DNA from: Pigmentiphaga sp. NML080357
GTDB lineage: Bacteria; Pseudomonadota; Gammaproteobacteria; Burkholderiales; Burkholderiaceae_B
Direction of reading: 5' to 3'
Length of the DNA stretch: 64,000 nt
NCBI RefSeq assembly: GCF_002188465.1
Contig: NZ_NINW01000058.1
Coordinates: 1 to 64,000 of the forward strand
A program made the translations under genes and the position numbers. Below the pieces are notes generated by a model that made no database searches, had not been told where the DNA came from, and saw only the letters and a program-made list of their open reading frames with translations. Positions 7,377 through 16,029 of the stretch are shown here, one piece after another (within the stretch, counting starts at the first letter, position 1; each line of letters starts with the position of its first letter).

Positions 7377-8588
7377 ATGAAATTACCCGCTCCGTTCACC
7401 GTCGATCAACTCATAGTATTCGGTCATGCGGCGGCCGCGTTGCTGTTCGCCGGCTTTGCGCTTTGCATCTGGAATCACGCGCGCTCGCGCCGCTACCTCC
7501 TACTGTACGCCCTGGCGTTCGGCCTGTATGCCGGCGCGGCATTGCTGGCAGCACCCCAGGCGCCTGTTTTTCCGCTGCGCCTCGCCGCGGCCACCCTCTA
7601 CGTGGCAAGCGTGCTCGCGCTCACCCGGGGCATGTTGGCGCGCGGCGAGGCGCAAACCGACGCCGCGCCGCTGACCGCGCTCGGCATCGGCTTGTTTGCG
7701 CTCCTGGCCTATTTCGACCTCGTCGAACGAGACGCCGCGGCCCTTGCCTACACGCTGGGCATGGGCACCGGTTCGCTGTTGCTCCTGGCCTGGATGCGGT
7801 TGAGCGCGACGCGCCCTGCCGGCCTGGAAGACCGTATCGCCCATTGGGGCCTTTTGGTCCTTATCGCGGGACACCTGCTCGGGACCGCCCTGACCGCGCG
7901 GACGGCGGGAGGCGTATTCCCCGGCGCCGGCCTCGCCCAATCCCCCGACACGATGTTGGCATCACTGGGCATGCTGGTCTTGCTCGGCGGCACGCAGCTG
8001 GCCGCGGCATGGGCTGACGTGGTGACCTCGCTCAAGCGTGAACGGATCACCGACCCCCAGACGCTGTTGCTGAACCGCCGCAACTTCGAGGAGTCCGGCT
8101 ATAGCGACGTACAGCGCGATGCGGCCCGGCCCTCGGCGCTCATCCTGCTCGACCTGGATCATTTCAAGCAGATCAACGACTCATACGGGCACATGGCCGG
8201 CGACGCCGCGCTGGCCGAGGTGGGACGCATCATTCGCCAGTGCGTCCGTCACGGCGACCTGGCCTGGCGCCTCGGGGGAGACGAGTTCGCGGTCTTGATG
8301 TCGGGCGCCTCCAGCACCAGCGCCGCCCAGGCTGCCGACCGGATGCGCATGCTTCTTGCGCAGACGCGGGTGATGACTCCCCGCGGCACGTTCACCCTGA
8401 CGGCGAGCTTCGGCATCGCCCAGTCCCGCATGAAGGAACCGCTCTACGACCTGTTCGCCCGCGCCGACAGGAAGCTTTACGAAGCCAAACGGCAGGGAAA
8501 GAACCGGATCGCGGCGGAAAGCACACCGGAAAAAACCTGCAGCGCGCTCGCGGAGGACGAGCGATCCCCCGAAGCCCTCACCTTGTAA
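7377..8588 (+). CDS. Membrane-bound GGDEF diguanylate cyclase
   Basis: The ATG at 7377 is chosen because AGGAG lies 7 bases upstream. The 403-residue product has six or seven hydrophobic segments in the first 210 residues, resembling a membrane sensor domain, then a cytosolic GGDEF domain (about residues 225-380). The catalytic loop reads RLGGDEF and the metal-binding stretch LILLDLDHFKQINDSYGH is intact, so it should make cyclic di-GMP from GTP. No inhibitory RxxD site is obvious before the loop. It lies divergent from ribE. The signal sensed is unknown. The C-terminal 30 residues are unstructured and acidic. Confidence 0.9.
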   Translation: MKLPAPFTVDQLIVFGHAAAALLFAGFALCIWNHARSRRYLLLYALAFGLYAGAALLAAPQAPVFPLRLAAATLYVASVLALTRGMLARGEAQTDAAPLTALGIGLFALLAYFDLVERDAAALAYTLGMGTGSLLLLAWMRLSATRPAGLEDRIAHWGLLVLIAGHLLGTALTARTAGGVFPGAGLAQSPDTMLASLGMLVLLGGTQLAAAWADVVTSLKRERITDPQTLLLNRRNFEESGYSDVQRDAARPSALILLDLDHFKQINDSYGHMAGDAALAEVGRIIRQCVRHGDLAWRLGGDEFAVLMSGASSTSAAQAADRMRMLLAQTRVMTPRGTFTLTASFGIAQSRMKEPLYDLFARADRKLYEAKRQGKNRIAAESTPEKTCSALAEDERSPEALTL

Positions 8589-8732
8589 CGCCCAGGCAAA
8601 TATCGATTGTTCACCAAAACAAGAAAGTCATTTCAAGTTTTGGAGTATTTAAAGGGATTCTTGCGCACCTATCTTCAAAGCACGGCGGTTGACCCCCAAT
8701 CGCCCCGTTTCAAACACTTTGGAGAGAATGCC

Positions 8733-9053
8733 ATGAAGACCATTGCCTACACCGCGTTGATTTCGTCTTTCCTGCTGGGTGCCGTCGCGCATGCGGACCA
8801 GAACGAGATCGGGAACGACTTTCCGCCCCCGCCCATCTCCACGACGTACGAACTGACGCGCGATCAAGTCCGTGCCGAACTGGAGCAAGCCCGGGCCAAT
8901 GGCGGAATCGTCTACGCCGACGACGGCTACCCCGAGCGGGTCATCCAGTCCTCGGGGGCGCCCGTCAGCCGCGCGCAAGTACTACGCGAACTCGAGGAAT
9001 ACCGCACCGCCCATCGCGTCGACGGCCCGCTCGAGTATCCCCACAACCTGTAA
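8733..9053 (+). CDS. DUF4148-type small exported protein
   Basis: A 106-residue protein starting at the ATG at 8733, preceded by GGAGAG. The first 22 residues form a signal peptide (MKTIAYTALISSFLLGAVAHA), leaving a mature part of about 84 residues in the periplasm. The pattern LTRDQVRAELEQARANG and SRAQVLRELEEYR is that of DUF4148, common in Burkholderiales and of unknown function. It follows the GGDEF gene by 144 bases on the same strand. The upstream stretch is AT-richer than its surroundings and may hold its own promoter. Confidence 0.8.
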   Translation: MKTIAYTALISSFLLGAVAHADQNEIGNDFPPPPISTTYELTRDQVRAELEQARANGGIVYADDGYPERVIQSSGAPVSRAQVLRELEEYRTAHRVDGPLEYPHNL

Positions 9054-9137
9054 GACTATCGTGCGAGTTTCGTCGCCGCGGCCGATACGTCCCGCAACCG
9101 GGCCGGAAAGTGGCGGCGGCGCTCGCGCGCTTTGCCG

Positions 9138-9950
9138 CTAGCCGGCCCAACGCTCCGCAGGCGCCCCGAGCAATCTCGACAATTCGCGTCCCTTCTCCCG
9201 CAGCGCGCGGATCTGGGCGCTGCCTGGACTCGTGTCCAGCATCGACATCGGGGCCGTAATGGTCAACCCGTACGCCACCTCGCCGTGCGTGTTCCATATC
9301 GGCACGCTCACCGCAACATAGGTAGGCAAAGTACGCAGCTCGACCACCGAATATCCTCTATCGATCACCGCCCGGCGTATGCGCCCCAGCCTGGCCTGGG
9401 CCTCGGCCTGCGTCACGGCTAGGCCGTCGGTTTCCAGCTCCCGGACCAGGACCGGCAATACCGCCGATGCAGGCAGGTACGCCGCGAAGACATGGCCGGC
9501 AGCCGTGTGCAACATTTCTACCGGCCCGTTGCGCAGGTCGAAAATGCGCCCCCTCACCGCCGCTTGATTGATCAGGATGACGGGCCCGTTACTCCAAATG
9601 ACCACGGCCACGCCCAGCCCGGTTTCTTCGGCCAACTCCACGGCCGCCACGCGGACTAGCTCGAAATGGTCGACATCTCGCGCTGCCGTCATGCCAAGCG
9701 CCGCCAGGCTGGGTCCCAGCCTGTACAAGCCTCGGCCATCGCTCTTGACCATCCCGGTTCGCACGAAGCTGACGAGATAGTTATGGGCTGCGCTAGGCGC
9801 CACACCGGCCCGGGCGGCGATGTCCTTCAGCGCCACCGCCCCGGGGCCCATCTGGATCGCCACCAGGATCCGGTAACCGATCTCGATGGACTGGATGCCG
9901 CGCGGGCCCGAGGCGGGCGGAGTGAGAATGCCTGCCTGATTGGATGCCAT
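9138..9950 (-). CDS. IclR-family transcriptional regulator
   Basis: A 270-residue regulator with an N-terminal winged helix (about residues 10-75; SIEIGYRILVAI, LKDIAARAGVAPSAAHNYL) and a C-terminal GAF-like effector domain (about 95-260). The ATG at 9950 is preferred: the longer frame would need a TTG and adds nothing typical of the family. IclR proteins respond to small aromatic or organic acids. It is divergent from the flavin reductase pseudogene, monooxygenase, hydrolase and Bug receptor genes, and a palindrome in the shared intergenic region is the likely operator. The ligand is unknown. Confidence 0.9.
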   Translation of the reverse strand: MASNQAGILTPPASGPRGIQSIEIGYRILVAIQMGPGAVALKDIAARAGVAPSAAHNYLVSFVRTGMVKSDGRGLYRLGPSLAALGMTAARDVDHFELVRVAAVELAEETGLGVAVVIWSNGPVILINQAAVRGRIFDLRNGPVEMLHTAAGHVFAAYLPASAVLPVLVRELETDGLAVTQAEAQARLGRIRRAVIDRGYSVVELRTLPTYVAVSVPIWNTHGEVAYGLTITAPMSMLDTSPGSAQIRALREKGRELSRLLGAPAERWAG

Positions 9951-10059
9951 GAATTCAAGAACCGATAAGAGGCCGACACAGAAAACGCCCAGCGTATTGC
10001 ATAGCCGGTTTGACAAGCCTTTGCGGGCCCACCTATCATCAATTAAACATTATCAAATG

Positions 10060-10076
10060 ATTCAATTATATTGAAT
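10060..10076. promoter_or_regulatory. Palindrome between iclR gene and monooxygenase cluster
   Basis: ATTCAA (10060-10065) and TTGAAT (10071-10076) are perfect inverted repeats around a 5-base TTATA centre, in an AT-rich island of otherwise GC-rich DNA. The site ends 14 bases before the reading frame of the flavin reductase pseudogene. IclR proteins often bind short palindromes of this sort. Its use by the neighbouring IclR protein is inferred. Confidence 0.45.
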
Positions 10077-10090
10077 TCTGGAGACAAGGC

Positions 10091-10393
10091 ATGCCGCCCA
10101 GCGCGAACACGTTCAAGGCCGCCATGCGCCGCATCCCGTCCGCCGTCGCCATCGCCAGCACCTCATATGACAGAGAACGCCGGGGGTTGACCGCCACGGC
10201 AGTGTGCAGCGTGAGCGCAGAGCCGCCGCAGTTACTCGCCTGCGTCAACAAGCAAGTCCGCGCCCATGGCCACATCTAGCTGGCGGGCGGTTTCGGCGTA
10301 AATGACTTGCGTCACGACCAGGCAAGCGTGGCCTAGGCCTTCGCTGCGCCCGCCGCCGCCCCTGAAGAGAGCGGCGCATTCAGTGCCGCCTGA
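10091..10393 (+). pseudogene. Flavin reductase remnant with in-frame stops
   Basis: The frame opens with an ATG at 10091 after GGAGAC and encodes a start typical of the flavin reductase (FMN-binding split barrel) family: FKAAMRRIPSAVAIAS, then RRGLTATAVCSVSAEPPQLL. A TAG at 10277 interrupts, yet the same frame continues with GGFGVNDLRHDQASVA, which is the next conserved block, before a second TAG at 10334 and a TGA at 10391. Only about 100 of the usual 165 or so residues remain, so the C-terminal half is lost. An intact protein would have supplied reduced flavin to the monooxygenase encoded 62 bases downstream. Confidence 0.85.
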
Positions 10394-10455
10394 CCGCATC
10401 ACGAACATTCGTCACGACCGCTGCCCCCGCGCGCGGCCATCACCCAGGGAAATGC

Positions 10456-11490
10456 ATGAAATTCGCAGTGTTCGATCACATGGACCGCAGCACGGTCACG
10501 CTGGCCCAGCAATATGAAGATAGGCTCGCTCTGGTCGAGGCCTACGACCGCGCCGGGTTTTACGCCTATCACGTGGCGGAACACCATTCCACGCCTCTGG
10601 GCATCGCTCCGTCGCCGAGCGTGTACCTGTCGGCAGTCGCGCAGCGTACGCGCCGATTGCGCTTTGGGCCACTGGTCTATACCCTGGGCATGCATCACCC
10701 GCTGCGGGTCATGGAAGAAATCTGCATGCTCGACCAGATGAGCGGCGGCCGCCTGGAGGTAGGTTTCGGACGGGGAATATCGCCCTATGAACTTGGCTAC
10801 TACGGCGTCGACCCGGCCCACGCACAGGGTATTTATCACGAGTCATTCCAGATCATCATGCAAGGGCTCACCCAGGCCACGGTGAACTTCCAGGGCAAGT
10901 ATTTCGACCTACGGGACGTGCCGGTGGAAATGCAGTGCGTGCAGCGCCCCACCCCGCCCATCTGGTACGGCGCCGGCACGCCGGGCGCCACCCAATGGAC
11001 GGCGGAAAATGCCGTCAACATCGTGTGCAATGGGATGCCGGCGCAGGTTCGTGCGATCACCGATCAATATCGGGTGCACTGGGAGGCACTGGGCCACCCA
11101 CCCGAAACCATCCCTTACCTGGGCGTGAGCCGTCACATCGTCGTGGCCGACACCGATGGCGAAGCACTCGAAACTGCGCGGCGCGCCTATCAGCGTTGGT
11201 ATGCACACCTCATGCACTTGTGGGTCAAACACGGTACCCGGCCCCAAACGCTCTCTTTCCCCGACAATTTCGACGATGCCCAACGTGCGGGCTTGGGCAT
11301 TGCCGGGTCCCCCGAGACCGTGCGGCGATGGATAGCCGCCGCCGCGGAGGAAACGGGTGTCAATTACTTCGTCTGCCGCATGGCCTTCGGGGACCTGACC
11401 CGGGAAGAATCTCTACGATCCACCCAGCTCTTTGCCGAACACATTTTGCCTGCGCTGACCGAACCCGAACCCACCTCCACGCAAGCCTGA
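10456..11490 (+). CDS. Luciferase-like (LLM class) flavin-dependent monooxygenase
   Basis: A 344-residue barrel protein of the bacterial luciferase / alkanal monooxygenase family, which uses reduced FMN and oxygen to oxidise an organic substrate. The family pattern is clear: the N-terminal strand MKFAVFDH, YDRAGFYAYHVAEHH, LDQMSGGRLEVGFGRG and the C-terminal GSPETVRRWI. It has no flavin reductase domain of its own and depends on a partner; the adjacent reductase gene is broken. Four bases separate it from the hydrolase gene, so they are co-transcribed. An AGGGA site precedes the start. Substrate unknown. Confidence 0.92.
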   Translation: MKFAVFDHMDRSTVTLAQQYEDRLALVEAYDRAGFYAYHVAEHHSTPLGIAPSPSVYLSAVAQRTRRLRFGPLVYTLGMHHPLRVMEEICMLDQMSGGRLEVGFGRGISPYELGYYGVDPAHAQGIYHESFQIIMQGLTQATVNFQGKYFDLRDVPVEMQCVQRPTPPIWYGAGTPGATQWTAENAVNIVCNGMPAQVRAITDQYRVHWEALGHPPETIPYLGVSRHIVVADTDGEALETARRAYQRWYAHLMHLWVKHGTRPQTLSFPDNFDDAQRAGLGIAGSPETVRRWIAAAAEETGVNYFVCRMAFGDLTREESLRSTQLFAEHILPALTEPEPTSTQA

Positions 11491-11494
11491 CACC

Positions 11495-12340
11495 ATGCCC
11501 ACCCTCAGCTCACAAGACCGCGCCCTGCTCGAAGCGCCCCTGCCACCGCTGCAGCAAATCCGCCTGCCTACCGGCGAGCTCATCGAATACCGGGAAGCGG
11601 GCCGGGGCGACGACGCCATCGTCCTGCTGCACGGCATAGGCTCGAGTTCGGCTGGCTACCGTGCGCCGCTAGCCGGGCTCTCGGCCCGCTGGAAAGTCGT
11701 CGCCTGGAATGCGCCGGGCTTCGGCGGCAGCACGCCGCCTGCGGCCGCCTCGCCCAGGGTGGACGACTACGTGCAATCCCTTCATGCCTTGCTGGACGCG
11801 CTCCGCCTTGCGCCAGTGCACCTAGTAGGAAGCTCATGGGGCTCGCTGATCGCCAATGCGTATGCGGCGAGCCATCCGCAGCGGGTACGGTCCGTCGTAC
11901 TGTCTGCGCCGACTCGCGGCTACAGCCATCTTGAGCCCGCCGAAAAAGCCGCGCGCATTGCCGCCCGGCTCGATCCGGCCGCACGCGCCGTTGCGCCCCA
12001 GACGCGTGCGGCGCGATTCCTCGGCCCAGATCCCGACGCGCTGGTGATCGAGCGTTTCTCCCAATTAGGAGAAGCCGTTCATCCTGACGGCCTGGCCCAA
12101 GCCACCCGCATGCTATTCGACTGCGACGGCATCGCCCTGGCGGCGTCGGTCAGCGCTCCCGCCTTAATCCTGGCCGGCACGCACGACACCGTCGCTCCGG
12201 TCTCCGAACATGCCGGGCCGCTCTGCGACGCCATGCAAGAAGCCGAACTGAAAACGCTGGACGGCTGCGGCCATATCCTCAAGCTCGAAGCACCGGCGCG
12301 CTTTAACCAACACCTTGCCGACTTCTTCCAACAAACTTAG
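11495..12340 (+). CDS. Alpha/beta-fold hydrolase
   Basis: A 281-residue alpha/beta hydrolase. The oxyanion region is LLHGIGSSS (about residues 45-53), the nucleophile elbow is GSSWGS (about 112-117), the acid is in GTHDTVAP, and the histidine is in CGHILKLEAP near the end, giving a full Ser-Asp-His triad. Such enzymes cut esters or carbon-carbon bonds in ring-cleavage products. It lies 4 bases after the monooxygenase gene and 19 before the Bug receptor gene. The context suggests it acts on the monooxygenase product; the actual reaction is not known. Confidence 0.9.
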   Translation: MPTLSSQDRALLEAPLPPLQQIRLPTGELIEYREAGRGDDAIVLLHGIGSSSAGYRAPLAGLSARWKVVAWNAPGFGGSTPPAAASPRVDDYVQSLHALLDALRLAPVHLVGSSWGSLIANAYAASHPQRVRSVVLSAPTRGYSHLEPAEKAARIAARLDPAARAVAPQTRAARFLGPDPDALVIERFSQLGEAVHPDGLAQATRMLFDCDGIALAASVSAPALILAGTHDTVAPVSEHAGPLCDAMQEAELKTLDGCGHILKLEAPARFNQHLADFFQQT

Positions 12341-12359
12341 AACGACACGGAGACTACCG

Positions 12360-13325
12360 ATGAAACCGCGCCTGCTTCACTTGGCCTGGGCCTTCGCCAT
12401 GGCCGTCAGCCCTGCCGCTATCGCCCAGTCCTGGCCCGAAAAGCCCGTGCGCATTATCCTGCCCGGCCCGCCCGGAAGCAGTCCCGACCGCATCACCCGG
12501 TTGCTGGCCGAGCAACTGAACAAGAAATGGAAACAACCCGTCGTCGTCGAAAACCGGCCGGGCGGGACGACCCGGATCGGCGCCGAAATCGTGGCGCGCG
12601 CGGCACCGGACGGCTACACGCTGCTCTCGACTTTCGTGTCGCACGGGATGGTGAAACTGCTTTACCCCGAAACGCCGTACGACCCCATCACCGACTTTGC
12701 ACCGGTCGTGCAGCTCGTCGATACAGAAACGACGTTGGTAGTGCGCTCGGACTCCCCGTACAAAACGCTCCAAGAAATGATCGAGGGGGTGAAAAAACGA
12801 GGGCGGCCACTGGGGATCGGCAACTTCGGCACGGGCTCCAGCTTCCATTTCTATAGCCTCATCCTCGGCCAAGGCGCAGGCATCGACGTCTTGCCGGTTC
12901 CCTACAAGGGAGAAGCGCTGTCGCTCTCGGACATGATCGGCGGGCACGTGGAGGCGAGCTTCAACTCGGTGGGAACAGCCATTCCGCACATCCGAGAGGG
13001 CCGTGTCCGGGCGCTCGCCGTGCTGGCACCCAAGCGCTCGCGCGTATTGCCGGACGTGCCGACCTTCCTGGAGCTGGGCTTTCCGCGCCTGCGCGCGGGA
13101 GGCTGGTTCGGCGTCCTCGCCCCCGCGGGTACACCCAAGCCGGTCATCGACAAAATCCGGACGGACATCCAGTCCATCCTGCGCGAACCCGATGTCACCA
13201 AATGGCTGCGCGACCAGGGGTTGGAACCCACGTTCGAAAGCTCCGAAGCGTTCGGCGAATCGATGAAGCGCGAGGCCGTCGAATGGGAAAAACTGATCAA
13301 GGAATTTAAAATCTCGGTCAATTGA
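12360..13325 (+). CDS. Periplasmic solute-binding receptor, Bug/TctC family
   Basis: A 321-residue exported protein. The ATG at 12360 follows GGAG at good spacing and opens a signal peptide ending near AIAQS. The mature part has the Bug hallmarks: WPEKPVRIILPGPPGSSPD, then VVVENRPGGTTRIGAE, and AAPDGYTLL. These receptors capture carboxylates or similar small molecules in the periplasm for tripartite tricarboxylate transporters. No TctA or TctB membrane genes are in the window, so it is an orphan receptor, which is usual in Bordetella-like genomes. It closes the monooxygenase-hydrolase operon and may bind its substrate. Confidence 0.93.
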   Translation: MKPRLLHLAWAFAMAVSPAAIAQSWPEKPVRIILPGPPGSSPDRITRLLAEQLNKKWKQPVVVENRPGGTTRIGAEIVARAAPDGYTLLSTFVSHGMVKLLYPETPYDPITDFAPVVQLVDTETTLVVRSDSPYKTLQEMIEGVKKRGRPLGIGNFGTGSSFHFYSLILGQGAGIDVLPVPYKGEALSLSDMIGGHVEASFNSVGTAIPHIREGRVRALAVLAPKRSRVLPDVPTFLELGFPRLRAGGWFGVLAPAGTPKPVIDKIRTDIQSILREPDVTKWLRDQGLEPTFESSEAFGESMKREAVEWEKLIKEFKISVN

Positions 13326-13356
13326 CGACACGCTTGCCGACCGGCGGCGGGCCGCC

Positions 13357-14670
13357 TCACCCTCCCGCTGCCGGGGCGCTGCGAACCATCGGGGTAGCGC
13401 GCCGCGGCAAGCGCATCGACATCGCCGCCGCCGCAACGAGCAACGCACCTGCGGCACCGAACGAAATCCAGTGCGTCCCGAAGGTTTCGTAGCCCCAGCC
13501 ACCCAGCCACGAACTGATCATGCCGCCGACTTGATGGCCCAGGTAGGTCAGCCCGTACAACACCCCGACTAGGCGCACGCCATATATGTCGGCGAGGATG
13601 GCCGACGACAGCGCAATGCTGCCCGCCCAGACGATCCCGCCGATGGTCGACGCTGCGTACAGTTCCCAATGCGCGCCGACCATCACCAATGCAAAAAATC
13701 CCAAGCCCCGCACGAGATAAATCGTGGCGAGCAGATCCCGCCGCGGCAGCACGTCGGCCAAGCGCCCCAACACCAGAGTACTGAACATGGCCACTGCGCC
13801 GATGAGCCCTATGCCCAGTGAGCTCGTCATCGCGTCGAAACCATGATCCATCAGCATGGGCACGCCGTGCGAACCAAGCAGATTCATGCTGAAGCCACAA
13901 GCGAACAATCCGATCGCCACCTGCCAGAACGGCGCCGTACGCACCGCGTCGGCGACCCGCAGGGCGGGCGCCGCCTGGGTGGCGTGCGATGCCGCCGCCG
14001 TGCGCGCCGCGACGTCTTCGGGGCGCAGGTCGGCATGGGCGGGTGCATTGTCGCGGAATACGAACAACGCAGCAGGCAAGGTAAACAACGCAAACGCCCC
14101 CGCGTACGCCACTAGGGCCGCGCGCCAGCCCAACCATGCGATCAGCGAAGTGAAAACCGGCGTCATCAGGGCGATGCCAGCCATCGACCCGGTGGAAAGG
14201 AAAAATAGCGCCATGCCGCGCTGGCGCGTGAACCAGCGGGTCAGTATGGGCGTGAGCGCGACCGGGCTGGTCAACCCCAACCCCAACGACTGCCCCACCC
14301 CGAAAGCCAGGAAAAACGCCAGAGGATCGCGCACCCAAACGGTCGCGAGGGTGGACAACACCACGACTGCCATCCCGAGCAGCAATACGAAACGCGTCCC
14401 GCGCGTGCCGACCAAATAGCCGGCGAGCGGCATGGCCAAGCCATAACAGAGCATGCCCACCGCCACGATCCCCGCCAACATGCTCCGGCTGAATCCGAGG
14501 TCGTCGATGATGGGTAGGAAAAAGGGCCCGATGCTCATGCGCATGCCGACCGTCAACAAAGTCATCACCGTCGCTGCAGCCACGATGGTCCAACCGAAAT
14601 ACCAATTGCCTATGCGACGCACGGCCAGATCCCCTCTCGTTCCGAAGTTCTTGTAGTTCCGGACGCGCAT
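13357..14670 (-). CDS. MFS transporter, probably for an organic anion
   Basis: A 437-residue major facilitator protein with twelve hydrophobic segments and a charged loop at mid-length (about residues 205-235). The first half contains GYLVGTRGTRFVLLLG, a form of the loop 2-3 motif, and the second half GRLADVLPRRDLL. The overall pattern resembles the monocarboxylate / oxalate-formate group. It is convergent with the Bug receptor gene and divergent from the second one, so it serves either the monooxygenase or the gentisate cluster. Substrate not determinable. Confidence 0.88.
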   Translation of the reverse strand: MRVRNYKNFGTRGDLAVRRIGNWYFGWTIVAAATVMTLLTVGMRMSIGPFFLPIIDDLGFSRSMLAGIVAVGMLCYGLAMPLAGYLVGTRGTRFVLLLGMAVVVLSTLATVWVRDPLAFFLAFGVGQSLGLGLTSPVALTPILTRWFTRQRGMALFFLSTGSMAGIALMTPVFTSLIAWLGWRAALVAYAGAFALFTLPAALFVFRDNAPAHADLRPEDVAARTAAASHATQAAPALRVADAVRTAPFWQVAIGLFACGFSMNLLGSHGVPMLMDHGFDAMTSSLGIGLIGAVAMFSTLVLGRLADVLPRRDLLATIYLVRGLGFFALVMVGAHWELYAASTIGGIVWAGSIALSSAILADIYGVRLVGVLYGLTYLGHQVGGMISSWLGGWGYETFGTHWISFGAAGALLVAAAAMSMRLPRRATPMVRSAPAAGG

Positions 14671-14991
14671 GGGTGGGCGCCCTTCGGCAAAGAATACCCG
14701 ATCCTGCCGGCGCTCCCCGTCTCGGCAACCTCTGGCGCCCCGCCCGAAAAGGCCGTGCTGCCGAGGCCGATGATGGGCGCAGACGGAGCGAAGCCAGGGC
14801 GTGTCGCGAACACATTTGCTTTTTCAATAAACAGTATTTTCCCCATTGCATTGCGCTATTCGAACCGACTCCCTATCGTGCGGGGCACCCCTAGCAATCC
14901 ACATCAGGAGACCCCGACAAGCCTTGACCCGAACGTTTTTTCGTATTCGTGCAACGCGTCCACATATGACTAGAGTAGACGGAGACCCCAC
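14671..14991. other. Intergenic stretch between MFS and second Bug gene
   Basis: This 321-base gap separates divergent genes. A 78-residue minus-strand frame (14610-14846) shows no family features. The right part (about 14815-14980) is AT-richer, as expected for promoters in both directions, but I could not pick out convincing -35/-10 pairs. GGAGAC directly precedes the Bug gene start. No repeat or RNA gene is evident. Confidence 0.4.
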
Positions 14992-15981
14992 ATGCATCGC
15001 CCTTCCCCCAGCTTGACCCATCGCCGCCTTTGGGCGGCCGCCGCCGTTTTACTGGCCGCGCCCGTAGCGGCTCAGCAGGCCTACCCCAACCGCCCCGTCA
15101 CCATGATCAGCTCATTCTCGGTCGGCAGCGGACCGGATACCGTGCTGCGCCTGGTTGCCGAAAAGCTGGGCGGCATGTGGGGCCAACGCGTCGTCGTCGA
15201 GAACAGGCCCGGCGGGGCAGGTTTCATCGCCATCGATGGTTTTCGCCGTGCTGCACCTGACGGCCATACGTTGCTGCAGCTCGACAGCGAACAGCTGGCC
15301 GCCCTGCCCTTGCTCTACAAACAGCGCAATTACGACCCCGACGCGATATTCGAATACACCGCCGGCCTTTTCAGAACCTTCTTCATGGTCTCGACCGCAT
15401 CCGGCAGCCCGTGGCGCAGCGTCGCAGACCTGATCGCCGCGGCGCGCCGGGAACCGGGCTCGGTGACCTATGGATCGTGGGGCATAGGCAGCCCGGGCCA
15501 CCTGGGCGGCGTGGCCCTGGAATCGGCCACCCAGGTCAAGATGTTGCACGTGCCTTATAAAGAAACACCCCAACTCTTCGCATCGGTCGGCAACGGGGAC
15601 GTAGCCTGGAGCTTCGCAACCCTGGCATCGAGCCAGGGTGCCTACCAGGCAGGCAAGATACGATATCTCGCGGTGGCTGCGCCCAAGCGCATCTCACAGT
15701 TTCCTGACGTTCCCACAGTCTCCGAAAGCGGCGGCCCGGCAGGACTCGAAGTGAGCTCGTTCGCCGCCATACTCGCGCCCAAAGGCACGCCGCAAAGCAT
15801 CGTTGACAAGATCAATGCCGACATCAACAAGGTGCTGGGCGACCCAGCGATCCAGGCGCGCTTTGCGACCTTCGCGTTCGAGCCTACCCCGTGGACACCC
15901 GCCGAAATCAAGAGCGAGGTCAAGAACAAGTTCGACGTGTACCGCCAGTCGATCGAGAAGGCGAACATCCGTCTCGACTGA
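14992..15981 (+). CDS. Periplasmic solute-binding receptor, Bug/TctC family
   Basis: A 329-residue exported protein with an N-terminal signal peptide (arginine pair at RRLWAAAAVLLAA, cleavage near VAAQQ) and the Bug pattern YPNRPVTMIS, VVVENRPGGAGFIAIDGF and AAPDGHTLL. It differs from the receptor at 12360 in sequence, so the two likely bind different compounds. The start follows GGAGAC at 7 bases. It is convergent with the gentisate operon and shares a bidirectional terminator with it. Being beside 3-hydroxybenzoate genes, an aromatic acid is a reasonable guess for its ligand, but this is inference. No TctAB partner is nearby. Confidence 0.93.
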   Translation: MHRPSPSLTHRRLWAAAAVLLAAPVAAQQAYPNRPVTMISSFSVGSGPDTVLRLVAEKLGGMWGQRVVVENRPGGAGFIAIDGFRRAAPDGHTLLQLDSEQLAALPLLYKQRNYDPDAIFEYTAGLFRTFFMVSTASGSPWRSVADLIAAARREPGSVTYGSWGIGSPGHLGGVALESATQVKMLHVPYKETPQLFASVGNGDVAWSFATLASSQGAYQAGKIRYLAVAAPKRISQFPDVPTVSESGGPAGLEVSSFAAILAPKGTPQSIVDKINADINKVLGDPAIQARFATFAFEPTPWTPAEIKSEVKNKFDVYRQSIEKANIRLD

Positions 15982-15990
15982 CGCATAGGA

Positions 15991-16015
15991 AAACGGGCCG
16001 CATCGCGGCCCGTTT
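15991..16015. terminator. Bidirectional terminator between Bug and gentisate dioxygenase genes
   Basis: AAACGGGCCGC (15991-16001) and GCGGCCCGTTT (16005-16015) form a perfect 11-base stem with a 3-base loop. The A/T ends give short U runs in both directions. It lies exactly between the two convergent stop codons, so it should end both transcripts. Confidence 0.8.
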
Positions 16016-16029
16016 CAACTCCCCTGACG

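Noticed and set aside
14610-14846. Minus-strand 78-residue frame in the gap before the second Bug gene
   Set aside because: Overlaps the start of the MFS gene in another frame, no ribosome site, no family features.
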